In this document: in pieces, positions 1 through 6,789 of the stretch
Position numbering within the stretch: the first letter of the stretch is position 1
Layout of the letters: each line of letters starts with the position of its first letter
Source: Pseudobdellovibrionaceae bacterium
GTDB taxonomy: Bacteria > Bdellovibrionota > Bdellovibrionia > Bdellovibrionales > JAMPXM01
Length of the DNA: 8,442 bases
NCBI GenBank assembly: GCA_913776405.1
Contig: CAJYOV010000217.1
Location: 1-8,442 of the forward strand
Direction: 5' to 3'
The notes under the pieces: model-generated
Seen by the model: the letters and a program-made list of their open reading frames with translations, nothing else
Database searches by the model: none
What the model was told of the DNA's origin: nothing
Made by a program: the position numbers and the translations under genes

Positions 1-613
1 GAAAGCCTGCGCCTTCGGATTTCGAGTGATTAAACTGCGCCATCATTCCAAGACTGAAATTTTTCGGAAGCGAAAAGCCAAATGGCACGATCAAGCCGCC
101 TTCGGTGTTGCGGTTGCCGTCGTCTCCGCTGTGAGTCGGTAGTTTAACAAAAGGCATCAGACCTGCAGAAAAATCACCGCCGTCGTTACCAACAAGATTG
201 TACTTTAAACGCACGACTGTATCGCCAAAGTTTGACGTGTGGCCTTCTGAGTTCCCCGCGCGCACGGACTGATAATGATAAGGCGTCAAAACTATCTGCA
301 GATCCATAGAATTCGTGAGTCCTACTTTTAGGTTGCTCACCATCACGTCGTACGACCGCGTTTCAGTTTCAACCCCGTTCTCACGAACACGATCTCGTGG
401 TGACGTCACCATGTCTGTCTCAATTTGAAAATGGCCGGCGTCAACGGTGATCGGGCTCTCGGTTTTATCAGGGCGATCCGTCGTCAGTTCTCGCATCTGC
501 GAGCGTGGTGTTTGTCGAAAGAGTGTGTACATCGACTTGTCGTTCTGTGCGAATGCACTGGAGCCCCCGACAATAAAACTAACTAGAATTATACCGATCT
601 GACTTGCATTCAT
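1..613 (-). CDS. Exported 'transporter'-family outer-membrane protein, N-terminal part (C-terminus outside window)
   Basis: I translated the minus strand from the ATG at 613-611 through to base 1 without a stop: 204 codons, with the gene continuing beyond the left edge. The product begins with a signal peptide (hydrophobic stretch about residues 6-17, SSAFA cleavage site after about residue 22). Next comes the block TDRPDKTESPITVDAGHFQIETD at about residues 45-67, which I recognise as the hallmark start of the family often labelled 'transporter' or phenol MetA-degradation-like (Pfam PF13557). The rest alternates short amphipathic strands rich in Gly, Asn and aromatics (YDVMVSNLKVGL, DTVVRLKYNLVG, FSAGLMPFVKLP), as expected for an outer-membrane beta-barrel. 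The start is supported by GGAGG at 625-621, seven bases upstream. Despite the family name, its substrate and even a transport role are unproven. It reads divergently from the chemoreceptor. Confidence 0.8.
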   Translation of the reverse strand, partial: MNASQIGIILVSFIVGGSSAFAQNDKSMYTLFRQTPRSQMRELTTDRPDKTESPITVDAGHFQIETDMVTSPRDRVRENGVETETRSYDVMVSNLKVGLTNSMDLQIVLTPYHYQSVRAGNSEGHTSNFGDTVVRLKYNLVGNDGGDFSAGLMPFVKLPTHSGDDGNRNTEGGLIVPFGFSLPKNFSLGMMAQFNHSKSEGAGF

Positions 614-620
614 TCTGCCG

Positions 621-625
621 CCTCC
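621..625 (-). promoter_or_regulatory. Ribosome binding site of the exported outer-membrane protein
   Basis: The minus strand reads GGAGG here, seven bases before the ATG at 613-611. This favours 613 over the second possible start-like CAT at 607-609, which is out of frame. The site directly abuts the inverted repeat at 627-640. Confidence 0.7.
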
Positions 626-626
626 G

Positions 627-640
627 TGATCCCTGGATCA
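627..640. repeat. Perfect inverted repeat TGATCC-CT-GGATCA (operator candidate)
   Basis: Two 6-bp arms separated by 2 bp form an exact palindromic site just upstream of the ribosome binding site of the minus-strand outer-membrane protein gene. Its size and symmetry fit a dimeric repressor operator, and it would overlap the -10 if TTGAGA at 662-657 is the -35. As RNA it would form at best a 5-bp stem with a 4-nt loop. Function is inferred only from position and symmetry. Confidence 0.35.
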
Positions 641-754
641 TTTCGGCATTTGCGAGTCTCAACTTAGATCTTTTTGGAGATTTCGCGATTTCGTTTATCA
701 ACCACGGACCTTAAAATTCCGACACAGCTTAAGTTGTTCTTGTTTAGTCCTGTC

Positions 755-760
755 GGAGGT
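755..760 (+). promoter_or_regulatory. Ribosome binding site of the chemoreceptor gene
   Basis: GGAGGT lies eight bases before the ATG at 769, a near-ideal Shine-Dalgarno site that fixes this start. Confidence 0.75.
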
Positions 761-768
761 CGCAGTCG

Positions 769-2322
769 ATGTCACTTCGCCATTGGTCTGTTCAAAAAAG
801 TCTATGGATACTCGCCACAATCGGCGTGGCCGTTTTAATCGCGGTCCAGGCCTTTAACAGCTTCACGATTCGAGGCATGAGCCAACAACTCGATAACATG
901 GGCCAGGTGCAGTTACCTCTCGTCAGAACAATGACATTGGTCGACATGATGCACGACGGACTGCGCGCTGTGGTCTTCCGGAGTTTGATTGCGGCGAATC
1001 GCGGCGACACAAAGGGTCTTGATGAAGCCGCCGAAGAGTACAAAGAGTTTTCTGACAACATCACGCACTCATTGAAAGAGCTCGAGCGAGCGACGACCGA
1101 TCCGAACGTAGCTCAAGACCTAAAAGCGGCAGATTTAAAAACGCAAGCTTACGTCAAACTTGGTCGCGAACTCATCGAACTCAGTAGCGCACATCAGTCT
1201 GAGGCCGCATTAGCGAAACTAGAGGATTATCAGGCAAGCTTCAAAGAACTCGAAGGCGTCCTGGACAAGCTTGGCGATCGAATTGAGCATGGCGCTCAAG
1301 CGAGCGTCACTGAAAGCCAAGCGATCTCTCGCCGCGCGAATTGGCTAGGCGCACTGAGCGCGCTGCTCGGCTCATCTTTGAGCTTCGGTCTTTCATTTAT
1401 GATTGGTAGAGCCGTTACTGCCAAAGTAAAAACGGTTTCCGCAAGCTTGTCTGAGAGTTCTCACGAAGTCGAAAAGGCGGTCCAAGATGTCACGGGCGCT
1501 TCGACCGAACTTGCGTCTTCCACGAGCAGACAGGCGGCAGCTCTCGAGCAAACGTCTTCAGCGGCCCATGAAATCTCTTCGATGATCAAACGTTCGGCCG
1601 AACTCGCTCAGAGTGCTGAGTCGTCGACATCGGTCTCGAAGAAAAACGCTGAGCATGGCCTTCAAATCCTCGAAGACCTCAGCTCATCAATGAAGTCGAT
1701 TCGCGAGAAAACGGAAGTGCTTTCGACTCAAATGAAAACGAGTAACGACCGCGTTTCCGCCATCTCGAATATTATCGAAGAAGTGTTCCAGAAAACTCAG
1801 GTGATCAACGACATCGTTTTCCAAACGAAGCTTCTCTCGTTCAACGCGTCAGTCGAGGCCGCTCGTGCAGGCGAGCACGGCAAAGGCTTTGCGGTCGTTG
1901 CAAACGAAGTCGGACAGCTCGCAGAGAATAGCAAAAAAGCGGCGCTTGAAATCAACACGTTGCTCGAGAAAAGTTTGGCGAGCGTCAACTCGATCGTCGC
2001 CGATGCAAACGAGCAGTTGAAGTCGTCTCTGGGATCAACTCAAGAGGCCGTTTCACGCGGGAACCGGATCGCCGATCAATGTAACGAAGTGTTCCATGAA
2101 CTTGCTGACAGTTCGGTTCAGGTCTCGGAGATGGTCGTCAATATTTCGCAAGCGGCCGCAGAATCCTCGAAGGGCATTTCGGAAATCTCACGCGCGCTCG
2201 CAGATTTGAACGAAACGAACCAACTAAATGCCGAAGCAGCTTCCAGCTGTTCTCAAGCTTCGACGAATTTGGACTCTCAGGTTCAAAAATTGAAGCACTC
2301 TGCGTTTCAGCTTGCAGGCTAA
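769..2322 (+). CDS. Methyl-accepting chemotaxis protein, transmembrane, without visible HAMP domain
   Basis: A 517-residue chemoreceptor that should sit in the inner membrane and control the CheA kinase through CheW. Transmembrane helix 1 is at about residues 11-29. A periplasmic, Glu/Ala/Leu-rich helical sensor of about 160 residues follows and looks like a four-helix bundle (4HB_MCP type). Transmembrane helix 2 is at about 191-213. The cytoplasmic coiled coil begins almost at once (about residue 218 on) with alanine/serine/glutamine-rich methylation helices, e.g. [23 protein letters not shown]. The hairpin tip is centred on E363 in [31 protein letters not shown] and keeps the Glu, Arg and Phe positions expected for trimer and CheA/CheW contacts. 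No HAMP-like segment separates TM2 from the signalling domain, and there is no C-terminal NWETF-like CheR tether. The ligand cannot be told from sequence. Good ribosome binding site; converges on and overlaps the next gene by 4 bp. Confidence 0.93.
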   Translation: MSLRHWSVQKSLWILATIGVAVLIAVQAFNSFTIRGMSQQLDNMGQVQLPLVRTMTLVDMMHDGLRAVVFRSLIAANRGDTKGLDEAAEEYKEFSDNITHSLKELERATTDPNVAQDLKAADLKTQAYVKLGRELIELSSAHQSEAALAKLEDYQASFKELEGVLDKLGDRIEHGAQASVTESQAISRRANWLGALSALLGSSLSFGLSFMIGRAVTAKVKTVSASLSESSHEVEKAVQDVTGASTELASSTSRQAAALEQTSSAAHEISSMIKRSAELAQSAESSTSVSKKNAEHGLQILEDLSSSMKSIREKTEVLSTQMKTSNDRVSAISNIIEEVFQKTQVINDIVFQTKLLSFNASVEAARAGEHGKGFAVVANEVGQLAENSKKAALEINTLLEKSLASVNSIVADANEQLKSSLGSTQEAVSRGNRIADQCNEVFHELADSSVQVSEMVVNISQAAAESSKGISEISRALADLNETNQLNAEAASSCSQASTNLDSQVQKLKHSAFQLAG

Positions 2323-3188
2323 AAAACAAAACCCCACGTCAGGGTCAACTTGTCGACCTTGATGGTTTCGTTTGTGTAAATCGCGTTTGAGTAAACCGTT
2401 ACGAGAAGCGATTTGATACCCAAGTTCAGACCGTAACCTTTGAAGGTCGCATGCGTTTCGACCTTCCCCGCTTGGCCCCGACAAGTGACGTCGAGTGCGG
2501 CTGAGCCATGTGAGTAGATGTTCTGACAACTCTCGCCGAAGTTCGCGAAATAAAGACCGTAAGGGTTGATTCGCAAGGGACCGATTCGGATCATCAGCTG
2601 AAGCCCCTGGTAAAGTCCGGTGTAGGTCGGATCAAATCGATAGGGCGTGCGAATGTTTCCGTTCTCAGCCATCGAGTCAGAGTCAATTTTTAAGTAGGCG
2701 CCACCAGCGAAAACGCCCCAGGCCAGAATCGAGCTGTCGTCGCCCCAAAAACGGTAGTTCAATCCACTCGCACCGACCAAAGCGCGCGTTTTAATTTCGC
2801 GCACAGCATAAAGGGCCGAGCCATTTTGAGTTGCTTCCGTTTCACCAGAAGCATCACTTCCCATACCGAAACCAAACAGGCTCCAGTCTTCGCCGAGAGG
2901 CACAACAACACCTAAACCGTACGAGTATCCGTCAACACCCTTATCGAAGTCGATCTCTCCCATCGCGTTCGACATCTTGTTGACCCACGCTTTGGCGGTC
3001 CCTGCCTGAGGGCTAACGACCCGACGACTGCGATCCAACGTCGGAAGCGGCGGCGCAGCCATCAGCGACTGGGCAATTGCGACCGAGAAGTCAGCCGCGA
3101 GTTTCGGACTTTGCGCTTGAGCGTTTGACACCCCGAAAATCAAGAGCACAGCGACGGCCGCTGAAGTCATTAAATCGTGATGGATCAT
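2319..3188 (-). CDS. Exported beta-barrel-like protein of unknown function
   Basis: I do not recognise the family. From the ATG at 3188 the product is 289 residues: a hydrophobic signal segment (about residues 8-20) and an AQA cleavage site near residue 25. A helical or linker part to about residue 80 follows, then a run of alternating strands rich in Gly and aromatics ([37 protein letters not shown]). It ends in TLTWGFVF, a terminal-phenylalanine strand typical of proteins inserted by the BAM machinery. Two cysteines (about 221 and 236) could form one loop disulfide. The start is uncertain: the frame is open to a TTG at 3206, and an ATG at 3170 would also leave a signal-like segment. None has a clear Shine-Dalgarno site, and all lack a basic N-region. 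Its TAG stop overlaps the chemoreceptor TAA. It may be an outer-membrane channel or structural protein. Confidence 0.72.
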   Translation of the reverse strand: MIHHDLMTSAAVAVLLIFGVSNAQAQSPKLAADFSVAIAQSLMAAPPLPTLDRSRRVVSPQAGTAKAWVNKMSNAMGEIDFDKGVDGYSYGLGVVVPLGEDWSLFGFGMGSDASGETEATQNGSALYAVREIKTRALVGASGLNYRFWGDDSSILAWGVFAGGAYLKIDSDSMAENGNIRTPYRFDPTYTGLYQGLQLMIRIGPLRINPYGLYFANFGESCQNIYSHGSAALDVTCRGQAGKVETHATFKGYGLNLGIKSLLVTVYSNAIYTNETIKVDKLTLTWGFVF

Positions 3189-3238
3189 CGACTGAACGGA
3201 AGGCAAGGACGCGCTTTCTGTAAAAACATGGGATCTTC

Positions 3239-3268
3239 AGCTTGTTAAAACTAAGCTTGCTAAAACTA
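3239..3268. repeat. Tandem duplication of a 15-bp unit, AGCTTGYTAAAACTA
   Basis: Copy one is at 3239-3253 and copy two at 3254-3268, directly adjacent. They differ at one base (T in copy one, C in copy two, sixth position). The unit lies 50-80 bp upstream of the barrel-protein start on the minus strand, so the pair could be two head-to-tail regulator sites in its promoter, or a recent slippage duplication. Confidence 0.6.
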
Positions 3269-3272
3269 CGCC

Positions 3273-3290
3273 GTGTTTACAATAAAACAC
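3273..3290. other. Small hairpin GTGTTT/AAACAC next to the tandem repeat
   Basis: A 6-bp perfect stem (3273-3278 with 3285-3290) with loop ACAATA. It has no U-tract on either strand, so it is not an obvious terminator. It may be a protein-binding inverted repeat in the promoter of the minus-strand barrel gene. Confidence 0.3.
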
Positions 3291-3440
3291 AGACCTCGCT
3301 CGCCCTCGAAACTGCCGGCTTTGAAGGCCCGAGTTTATCGATTTCCCTAATGGGTTCTCCAAGGCAATTCTTTGACAATAATGCTGCTTGCAACAGCACC
3401 CTAAACTTGTCAGACTAGGTCTAGGCACATACCCGTGCCG

Positions 3441-3525
3441 GCCCGGAAGACAGTTAAGTCTCGATCCGAGATTCCTGCCGCTTCACCGGGCTTGAACTTT
3501 CCGGGAAACCCTCCTCATGGTGAGG
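3441..3525 (+). promoter_or_regulatory. Structured hflX leader with alternative stems and a masked start region
   Basis: GCCCGG at 3441-3446 can pair with CCGGGC at 3486-3491. Alternatively CCCGGAA at 3442-3448 can pair with TTCCGGG at 3499-3505. Both cannot form at once. Each would enclose a local hairpin TCTCG-ATC-CGAGA at 3459-3471, which extends by A-U and G-U pairs. Before the ATG at 3517 there is no Shine-Dalgarno site; instead CCCTCC lies at 3509-3514, and CCTC (3513-3516) can pair with GAGG (3522-3525) so that the ATG sits in the loop. This could tune hflX translation, but pairing is by eye only. Confidence 0.35.
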
Positions 3526-4830
3526 TCGGCATCCGAGACGGTTCAGAGTGAAGGAGCACGAACGATAGGAACATCGATTTTACGGCCTCAAGAACGCGTT
3601 GTCGTTATTGGCGTTGGACTCAAAAGCGATTCCTTTGTCGAACTCAAACAAAGCCTGGCGGAACTTGAAGAACTCGCCCATGCCGCCGGCGGTGAAGTTG
3701 TAGGCTCACTGACTCAAGTGATGCAGGCCTACAACCCGGCTACACTTATCGGAACAGGTAAAGTCGAAGAAGTCGCGGAACTTGTGCGAGACGCTCAAGC
3801 TTCTGTCGTCATCGTCGATCACCAACTCTCCGGTATCCAAACTCGAAACTTAGAGAAAGAGTGGGGCGTTCGCGTTCTCGATCGCAACCAAATCATTCTC
3901 GACATCTTCGCCCTTCGCGCACAGACGCACGAAGGTAAATTGCAAGTCGAACTCGCACAGATGCTCGATCAACTTCCTCGCATGGTCGATGCGTGGCTCG
4001 GCTCGCTCTCTCGTCAAGGTGGCGGTATCGGCACACGAGGCCCTGGTGAAACAGCTCTCGAGATGGACCGTCGTCGCATTCGCGACCGCGTGAAGGTGAT
4101 CAAGAAACAACTCGAAACCGTTCGTGGCAATCGCGCTCAACACAGATCTTCTCGTAAACGAAACAAGGTGCCGAGCTTTGCTTTGATCGGATATACGAAC
4201 TCAGGCAAGTCGACCATTCTGAACAAGCTTACGCACTCGCAAGTGCTTGCGGCCGATCAGCTCTTCGCGACACTTGACCCGACAACACGCAAAGTTCATT
4301 TGCCAGACGGCCCGCCTGCTGTCGTAACCGATACAGTGGGTTTTATTCGTCGACTGCCGACGCAACTGATTGAAGCGTTCAAAGCGACACTCGAAGAATC
4401 AGCCGAAGCGGATATTCTCATCCACGTGGTCGATCTCTCAAACCCGCAAATGCAAACGCAAGTCGACGTGGTCGAACAGCTGATCAAAGAGTTCGGCTGG
4501 GACAACAAACCGCTGATCACGGTCTTCAACAAGATCGATAAAGCGCCGTTTGAAAAGCAATTCCAGGTGAAAGCGTTCCCACGCGTCTTTGTTTCCGCGC
4601 AAACCGGCGAAGGCTTGGAACGCTTGAAAAAAGTCATGCTTGAGCAAGTCCAAGCTCTCCATCAGGAAGTCGAACTCTTCTTCCCGAAGGCGGACGAACA
4701 CAAGATCTTCGAGCTAGGCCGCGAAACCCAGATTACTCGCAAAGAAGCCGCCTCCAGCGGCACGATCTGCGCAGCCCACATGACGCCGTCCATGCTCTCC
4801 CGCTGGCGCGAGTACCTCGTCACCGCATAA
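3517..4830 (+). CDS. hflX: GTPase HflX, ribosome-splitting factor
   Basis: HflX binds the 50S subunit and the E site of stalled or hibernating 70S ribosomes and splits them, especially in heat or antibiotic stress. The product is 437 residues, close to the usual length. The N-terminal HflX domain contains the glycine loop GGGIGTRGPGE at 168-178 preceded by THEGKLQVELAQ, followed by a basic coiled coil. All G motifs are present: G1 GYTNSGKST (225-233, K231), the switch segment ATLDPTTR, G3 DTVG (272-275), G4 NKID (338-341) and G5 SAQTG (360-364). A C-terminal domain of about 60 residues follows. The ATG at 3517 is the first in frame after a TGA at 3493, but it has no ribosome binding site. A strong GAAGGAG at 3550-3556 lies inside the gene, eight bases before an in-frame ATA, so the true start is open to doubt. 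The peptidase gene follows 55 bp downstream. Confidence 0.95.
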   Translation: MVRSASETVQSEGARTIGTSILRPQERVVVIGVGLKSDSFVELKQSLAELEELAHAAGGEVVGSLTQVMQAYNPATLIGTGKVEEVAELVRDAQASVVIVDHQLSGIQTRNLEKEWGVRVLDRNQIILDIFALRAQTHEGKLQVELAQMLDQLPRMVDAWLGSLSRQGGGIGTRGPGETALEMDRRRIRDRVKVIKKQLETVRGNRAQHRSSRKRNKVPSFALIGYTNSGKSTILNKLTHSQVLAADQLFATLDPTTRKVHLPDGPPAVVTDTVGFIRRLPTQLIEAFKATLEESAEADILIHVVDLSNPQMQTQVDVVEQLIKEFGWDNKPLITVFNKIDKAPFEKQFQVKAFPRVFVSAQTGEGLERLKKVMLEQVQALHQEVELFFPKADEHKIFELGRETQITRKEAASSGTICAAHMTPSMLSRWREYLVTA

Positions 4831-4832
4831 GC

Positions 4833-4870
4833 CCGGACCAGGGTCGCGTCGCTTCCCACGCGAGATCCGG
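4833..4870 (+). terminator. Two-tier hairpin between hflX and the peptidase gene (terminator or processing site candidate)
   Basis: CCGGA (4833-4837) pairs with TCCGG (4866-4870), and inside it TCGCGT (4844-4849) pairs with ACGCGA (4858-4863) around an 8-nt loop. The structure fills most of the 55-bp gap. There is no U-tract after it, so a classic intrinsic terminator is not supported. It may instead attenuate, stabilise the hflX message, or affect translation of the next gene. Confidence 0.35.
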
Positions 4871-4885
4871 TTATCCTAAAAGCCT

Positions 4886-6328
4886 ATGAAGTGGCTCCTT
4901 TTCGCGGCGGCTTTCGCCAGCGCGTTTCTTCTCGAATTTCCAGTCGTGCTTGCGGCTTCCGCAAAGCCTCAGATCTGTACGCCCGAAGTGATCGCGACAT
5001 GCGAGCAGCTCGCTAACGGGCCCATTGATCTAGCAAAGGGGCAGCCGACAATCTTCAAGGGCGCGAAGCCCGGAGCGATCGTAAATACGCTCCCCTTTAT
5101 CGATTCGTTTTCTGGAAAAGGGATCGATAAGGCGACCGAAAAAACGGCTCGATTATCATCGCAACTTTTGGAGTTCACGAACCCCTCGCAAAATCAAATC
5201 GAGAGTGCTGAAACCCTCGGTCGAACTCTTCGTGATCGCTCTGTCGCTCTCATCCTCGGCGTACCCGTCAATTCAACCGCTCTTAAAGAAATGACCACTC
5301 CTTCGAAGATGAAGACCATGGCACCCGAGAAGCGAATCGCCATCGAACGCCTTCAGTCTTTGAATTTTAAAGTCGTCGATGGCCGCAACCCCTTCTGTCG
5401 AATTTTAATGGCTGAAGGAATTCCAAACGCAGCTTACGATGAAGATCGCCACAGCATATTTTTGTGCCAAGGCATGGTCAGCCAAACGGAAGCGGCCGTT
5501 GCAAGCGCTCTTGCGCACGAAATCGGTCACGTCATTTCCCCAGCCGGCACGTCGCTTCTTCAATATAGAATTAAGGGCGCAACTCCCGATGCCACAAGAG
5601 AGATCGCAAGATCGTGCGGCGAAAACTTTGTCTATTCGGAACAAGACAGCTACCACACAGAAGAATCTGAGTACTTGAATCTTGCGCTCGAAGTCGGCTC
5701 CAAAAACGTGCTGGCCACTCGGAACTCACCGCTTCTCTCTTCGCTCGAGAACTGCGGAGTACTCGAGTACGTCGACGATTCCAGCACGACCAGTACCGAC
5801 GTCTTCAAATCTTCTCGAGCTTGCGTGGAGAAAGAGAATGCCCCGGCCTATGAGGCGGCGTTGGCTAAATACACGCCTCTTGAAGCTGAGCAAAAGAAAG
5901 TTTCAGCTCAAGCGGCTCGTGCCTCGCTGATGAATCGGATGCCTGCTTGGAAATTCGGAGTCACGTCCGAGGACTTCGCCGACTCATTCGGCTCTAAGCT
6001 TTTCGGGACTCTCGTATCCGACATGAAGTGGACTGCGGCTGACATCCGCGCGGCTTTAGTAGCGTATCGCGTTTCTTCTTGCCAACAAGCGAGGCCCGGT
6101 GATCGAAGTCGCGATGAAGAAGCTTATCCAAGCGCCGACACTCGAATAGCTCACGCTCTGAGCCAACCGTCTGTCGCGAAAGCTCTTGGCTGCGAACCAC
6201 CAACGCCTGTCTGCGATTTCAAATTCGACGCGACGAAACCAGTCGCACCGATTTCTCCGGCATCGACCTCGAAACCGCCGTCCAACAGCTCAAGGAAAGC
6301 GACGTCTTCAGGCGGAGCTAGCAAGTGA
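4886..6328 (+). CDS. Secreted cysteine-rich HExxH zinc metallopeptidase, M48-like
   Basis: A 480-residue protein with a signal peptide (MKWLLFAAAFASAFLL..., cleavage probably after VVLA or ASA, residues 23-26). The motif ALAHEIGHVISP gives the zinc ligands H211 and H215 and the catalytic E212. Further on, SEDFADSFGSKLFG (from about 361) resembles the ExxAD..G third-ligand helix of M48 peptidases, making E362 the likely third ligand and D366 its partner. The gap of about 147 residues between the two motifs is longer than in HtpX or Ste24, suggesting an insertion. There are no further membrane segments, so it should be soluble in the periplasm or outside. It has ten cysteines (31, 39, 171, 194, 244, 290, 313, 399, 436, 443), an even number fitting disulfides, and a disordered Pro/Ser/Lys tail from about 448. 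No clear ribosome binding site precedes the ATG. The stop overlaps the next start. Substrate unknown; family assignment rests on these two motifs. Confidence 0.75.
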   Translation: MKWLLFAAAFASAFLLEFPVVLAASAKPQICTPEVIATCEQLANGPIDLAKGQPTIFKGAKPGAIVNTLPFIDSFSGKGIDKATEKTARLSSQLLEFTNPSQNQIESAETLGRTLRDRSVALILGVPVNSTALKEMTTPSKMKTMAPEKRIAIERLQSLNFKVVDGRNPFCRILMAEGIPNAAYDEDRHSIFLCQGMVSQTEAAVASALAHEIGHVISPAGTSLLQYRIKGATPDATREIARSCGENFVYSEQDSYHTEESEYLNLALEVGSKNVLATRNSPLLSSLENCGVLEYVDDSSTTSTDVFKSSRACVEKENAPAYEAALAKYTPLEAEQKKVSAQAARASLMNRMPAWKFGVTSEDFADSFGSKLFGTLVSDMKWTAADIRAALVAYRVSSCQQARPGDRSRDEEAYPSADTRIAHALSQPSVAKALGCEPPTPVCDFKFDATKPVAPISPASTSKPPSNSSRKATSSGGASK

Positions 6329-6789
6329 TGTCGCCAACTCCAAGCAGTCTGATGATTCTGAAATTTGTTTTACTCGCCTTTAGTTTCTTTATTGCCCAAT
6401 CGGTTTTCGCGTCAGACGGCTTACCGCTAGAACCAAAAGAGCTTGGTCTTTGCATCGAGATCCCGCCGGGAAAACGTTGTTTCGCTCTTGAAGGCCAAGA
6501 TTGGATTCAAGATCTGGGAGCGGGCTTCCGCGCAACGACACCTGTCGACGTGAAAGACCGAACGCGCCTCGAAACAGATATCACGAATTTCAAAAGCTGG
6601 AGCAAATCCGAACTTGCGAAGCGCCCAAAGCCTAAAGGTGAACACGTGTCGTGCCGCGCGACGATCGCATTTAGCATCAAACGAAAAACAGAGAGCCTCT
6701 GCTACGACACTCTCCGAGGCTCAAAGTTAGATGCAAAACTCGAAGCCGTCGTTAAATCTTTGAGCTTTGCAAAGCCGACAGCGAAGTAA
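6328..6789 (+). CDS. Small exported four-cysteine protein, translationally coupled to the peptidase
   Basis: I do not recognise the family. From the ATG at 6328 it has 153 residues. A hydrophobic signal segment (about 10-24) ends in SVFA, giving a mature protein of about 125 residues starting near SDG. The mature part has four cysteines: two close together (42 and 51, in CIEIPPGKRC) and two near the C-terminus (109 and 125), a pattern that fits two disulfides. The C-terminal helix KLDAKLEAVVKSLSFAK is amphipathic. The ATG overlaps the peptidase TGA by one base (TGATG), with GGAG at 6314-6317 ten bases upstream, so coupling is likely. A GTG at 6325 and an ATG at 6352 (giving a shorter, more typical MILKF signal start) are alternative starts. 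Genetic linkage to a secreted peptidase suggests a partner, inhibitor, chaperone or substrate, but nothing in the sequence decides this. Confidence 0.72.
   Translation: MSPTPSSLMILKFVLLAFSFFIAQSVFASDGLPLEPKELGLCIEIPPGKRCFALEGQDWIQDLGAGFRATTPVDVKDRTRLETDITNFKSWSKSELAKRPKPKGEHVSCRATIAFSIKRKTESLCYDTLRGSKLDAKLEAVVKSLSFAKPTAK

Larger units (their letters stand above)
614..768. promoter_or_regulatory. Divergent intergenic region between the outer-membrane protein and chemoreceptor genes
   Basis: These 155 bp must hold the promoters of both divergent genes. On the minus strand a TTGAGA (plus-strand TCTCAA at 657-662) could be a -35 element, with the matching -10 falling over the inverted repeat near 635-640; the -10 match is poor. 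On the plus side I found no convincing sigma-70 pair and no GCCGATAA-type flagellar sigma-28 element in front of the chemoreceptor. A short AT-rich run with TTAAAAT lies near 710-717 and might be a -10, but no good -35 accompanies it. Confidence 0.4.
3189..3516. other. 328-bp non-coding divergent region upstream of hflX
   Basis: No convincing gene. The left part (3239-3290) holds a tandem 15-bp repeat and a hairpin, both nearer the minus-strand barrel gene and probably in its promoter. The right part (3441-3525) is a structured leader before hflX. A perfect TTGACA lies at 3372-3377, but the hexamer at normal spacing (AGCACC) is a poor -10, so I do not call a promoter there. A short inverted repeat TGCTG/CAGCA with a 7-nt loop lies just downstream, around 3381-3397. 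Confidence 0.5.

Noticed and set aside
614..768. Flagellar sigma-28 promoter for the chemoreceptor
   Set aside because: A TAAA box occurs near 711, but no GCCGATAA-like -10 follows at the required spacing.
2138..2529. Short minus-strand frames bridging the chemoreceptor/barrel junction
   Set aside because: They conflict with both recognised proteins and have low-complexity, basic translations without a signal or motif.
3372..3377. Perfect TTGACA as a -35 box for hflX
   Set aside because: At 16-18 bp spacing the following hexamers (such as AGCACC) do not resemble a -10; the nearest TAAACT is about 24 bp away.
3381..3397. TGCTG/CAGCA inverted repeat as a terminator or operator
   Set aside because: Only 5 bp per arm with a 7-nt loop and no U-tract; expected by chance in a region this long.
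5439..5930. Open plus-strand frames of 79 and 82 codons inside the peptidase gene
   Set aside because: They lie in another frame of a well-supported gene, are Arg/Lys/Ser-rich as expected for out-of-frame reading, and have no recognisable motif or start signal.
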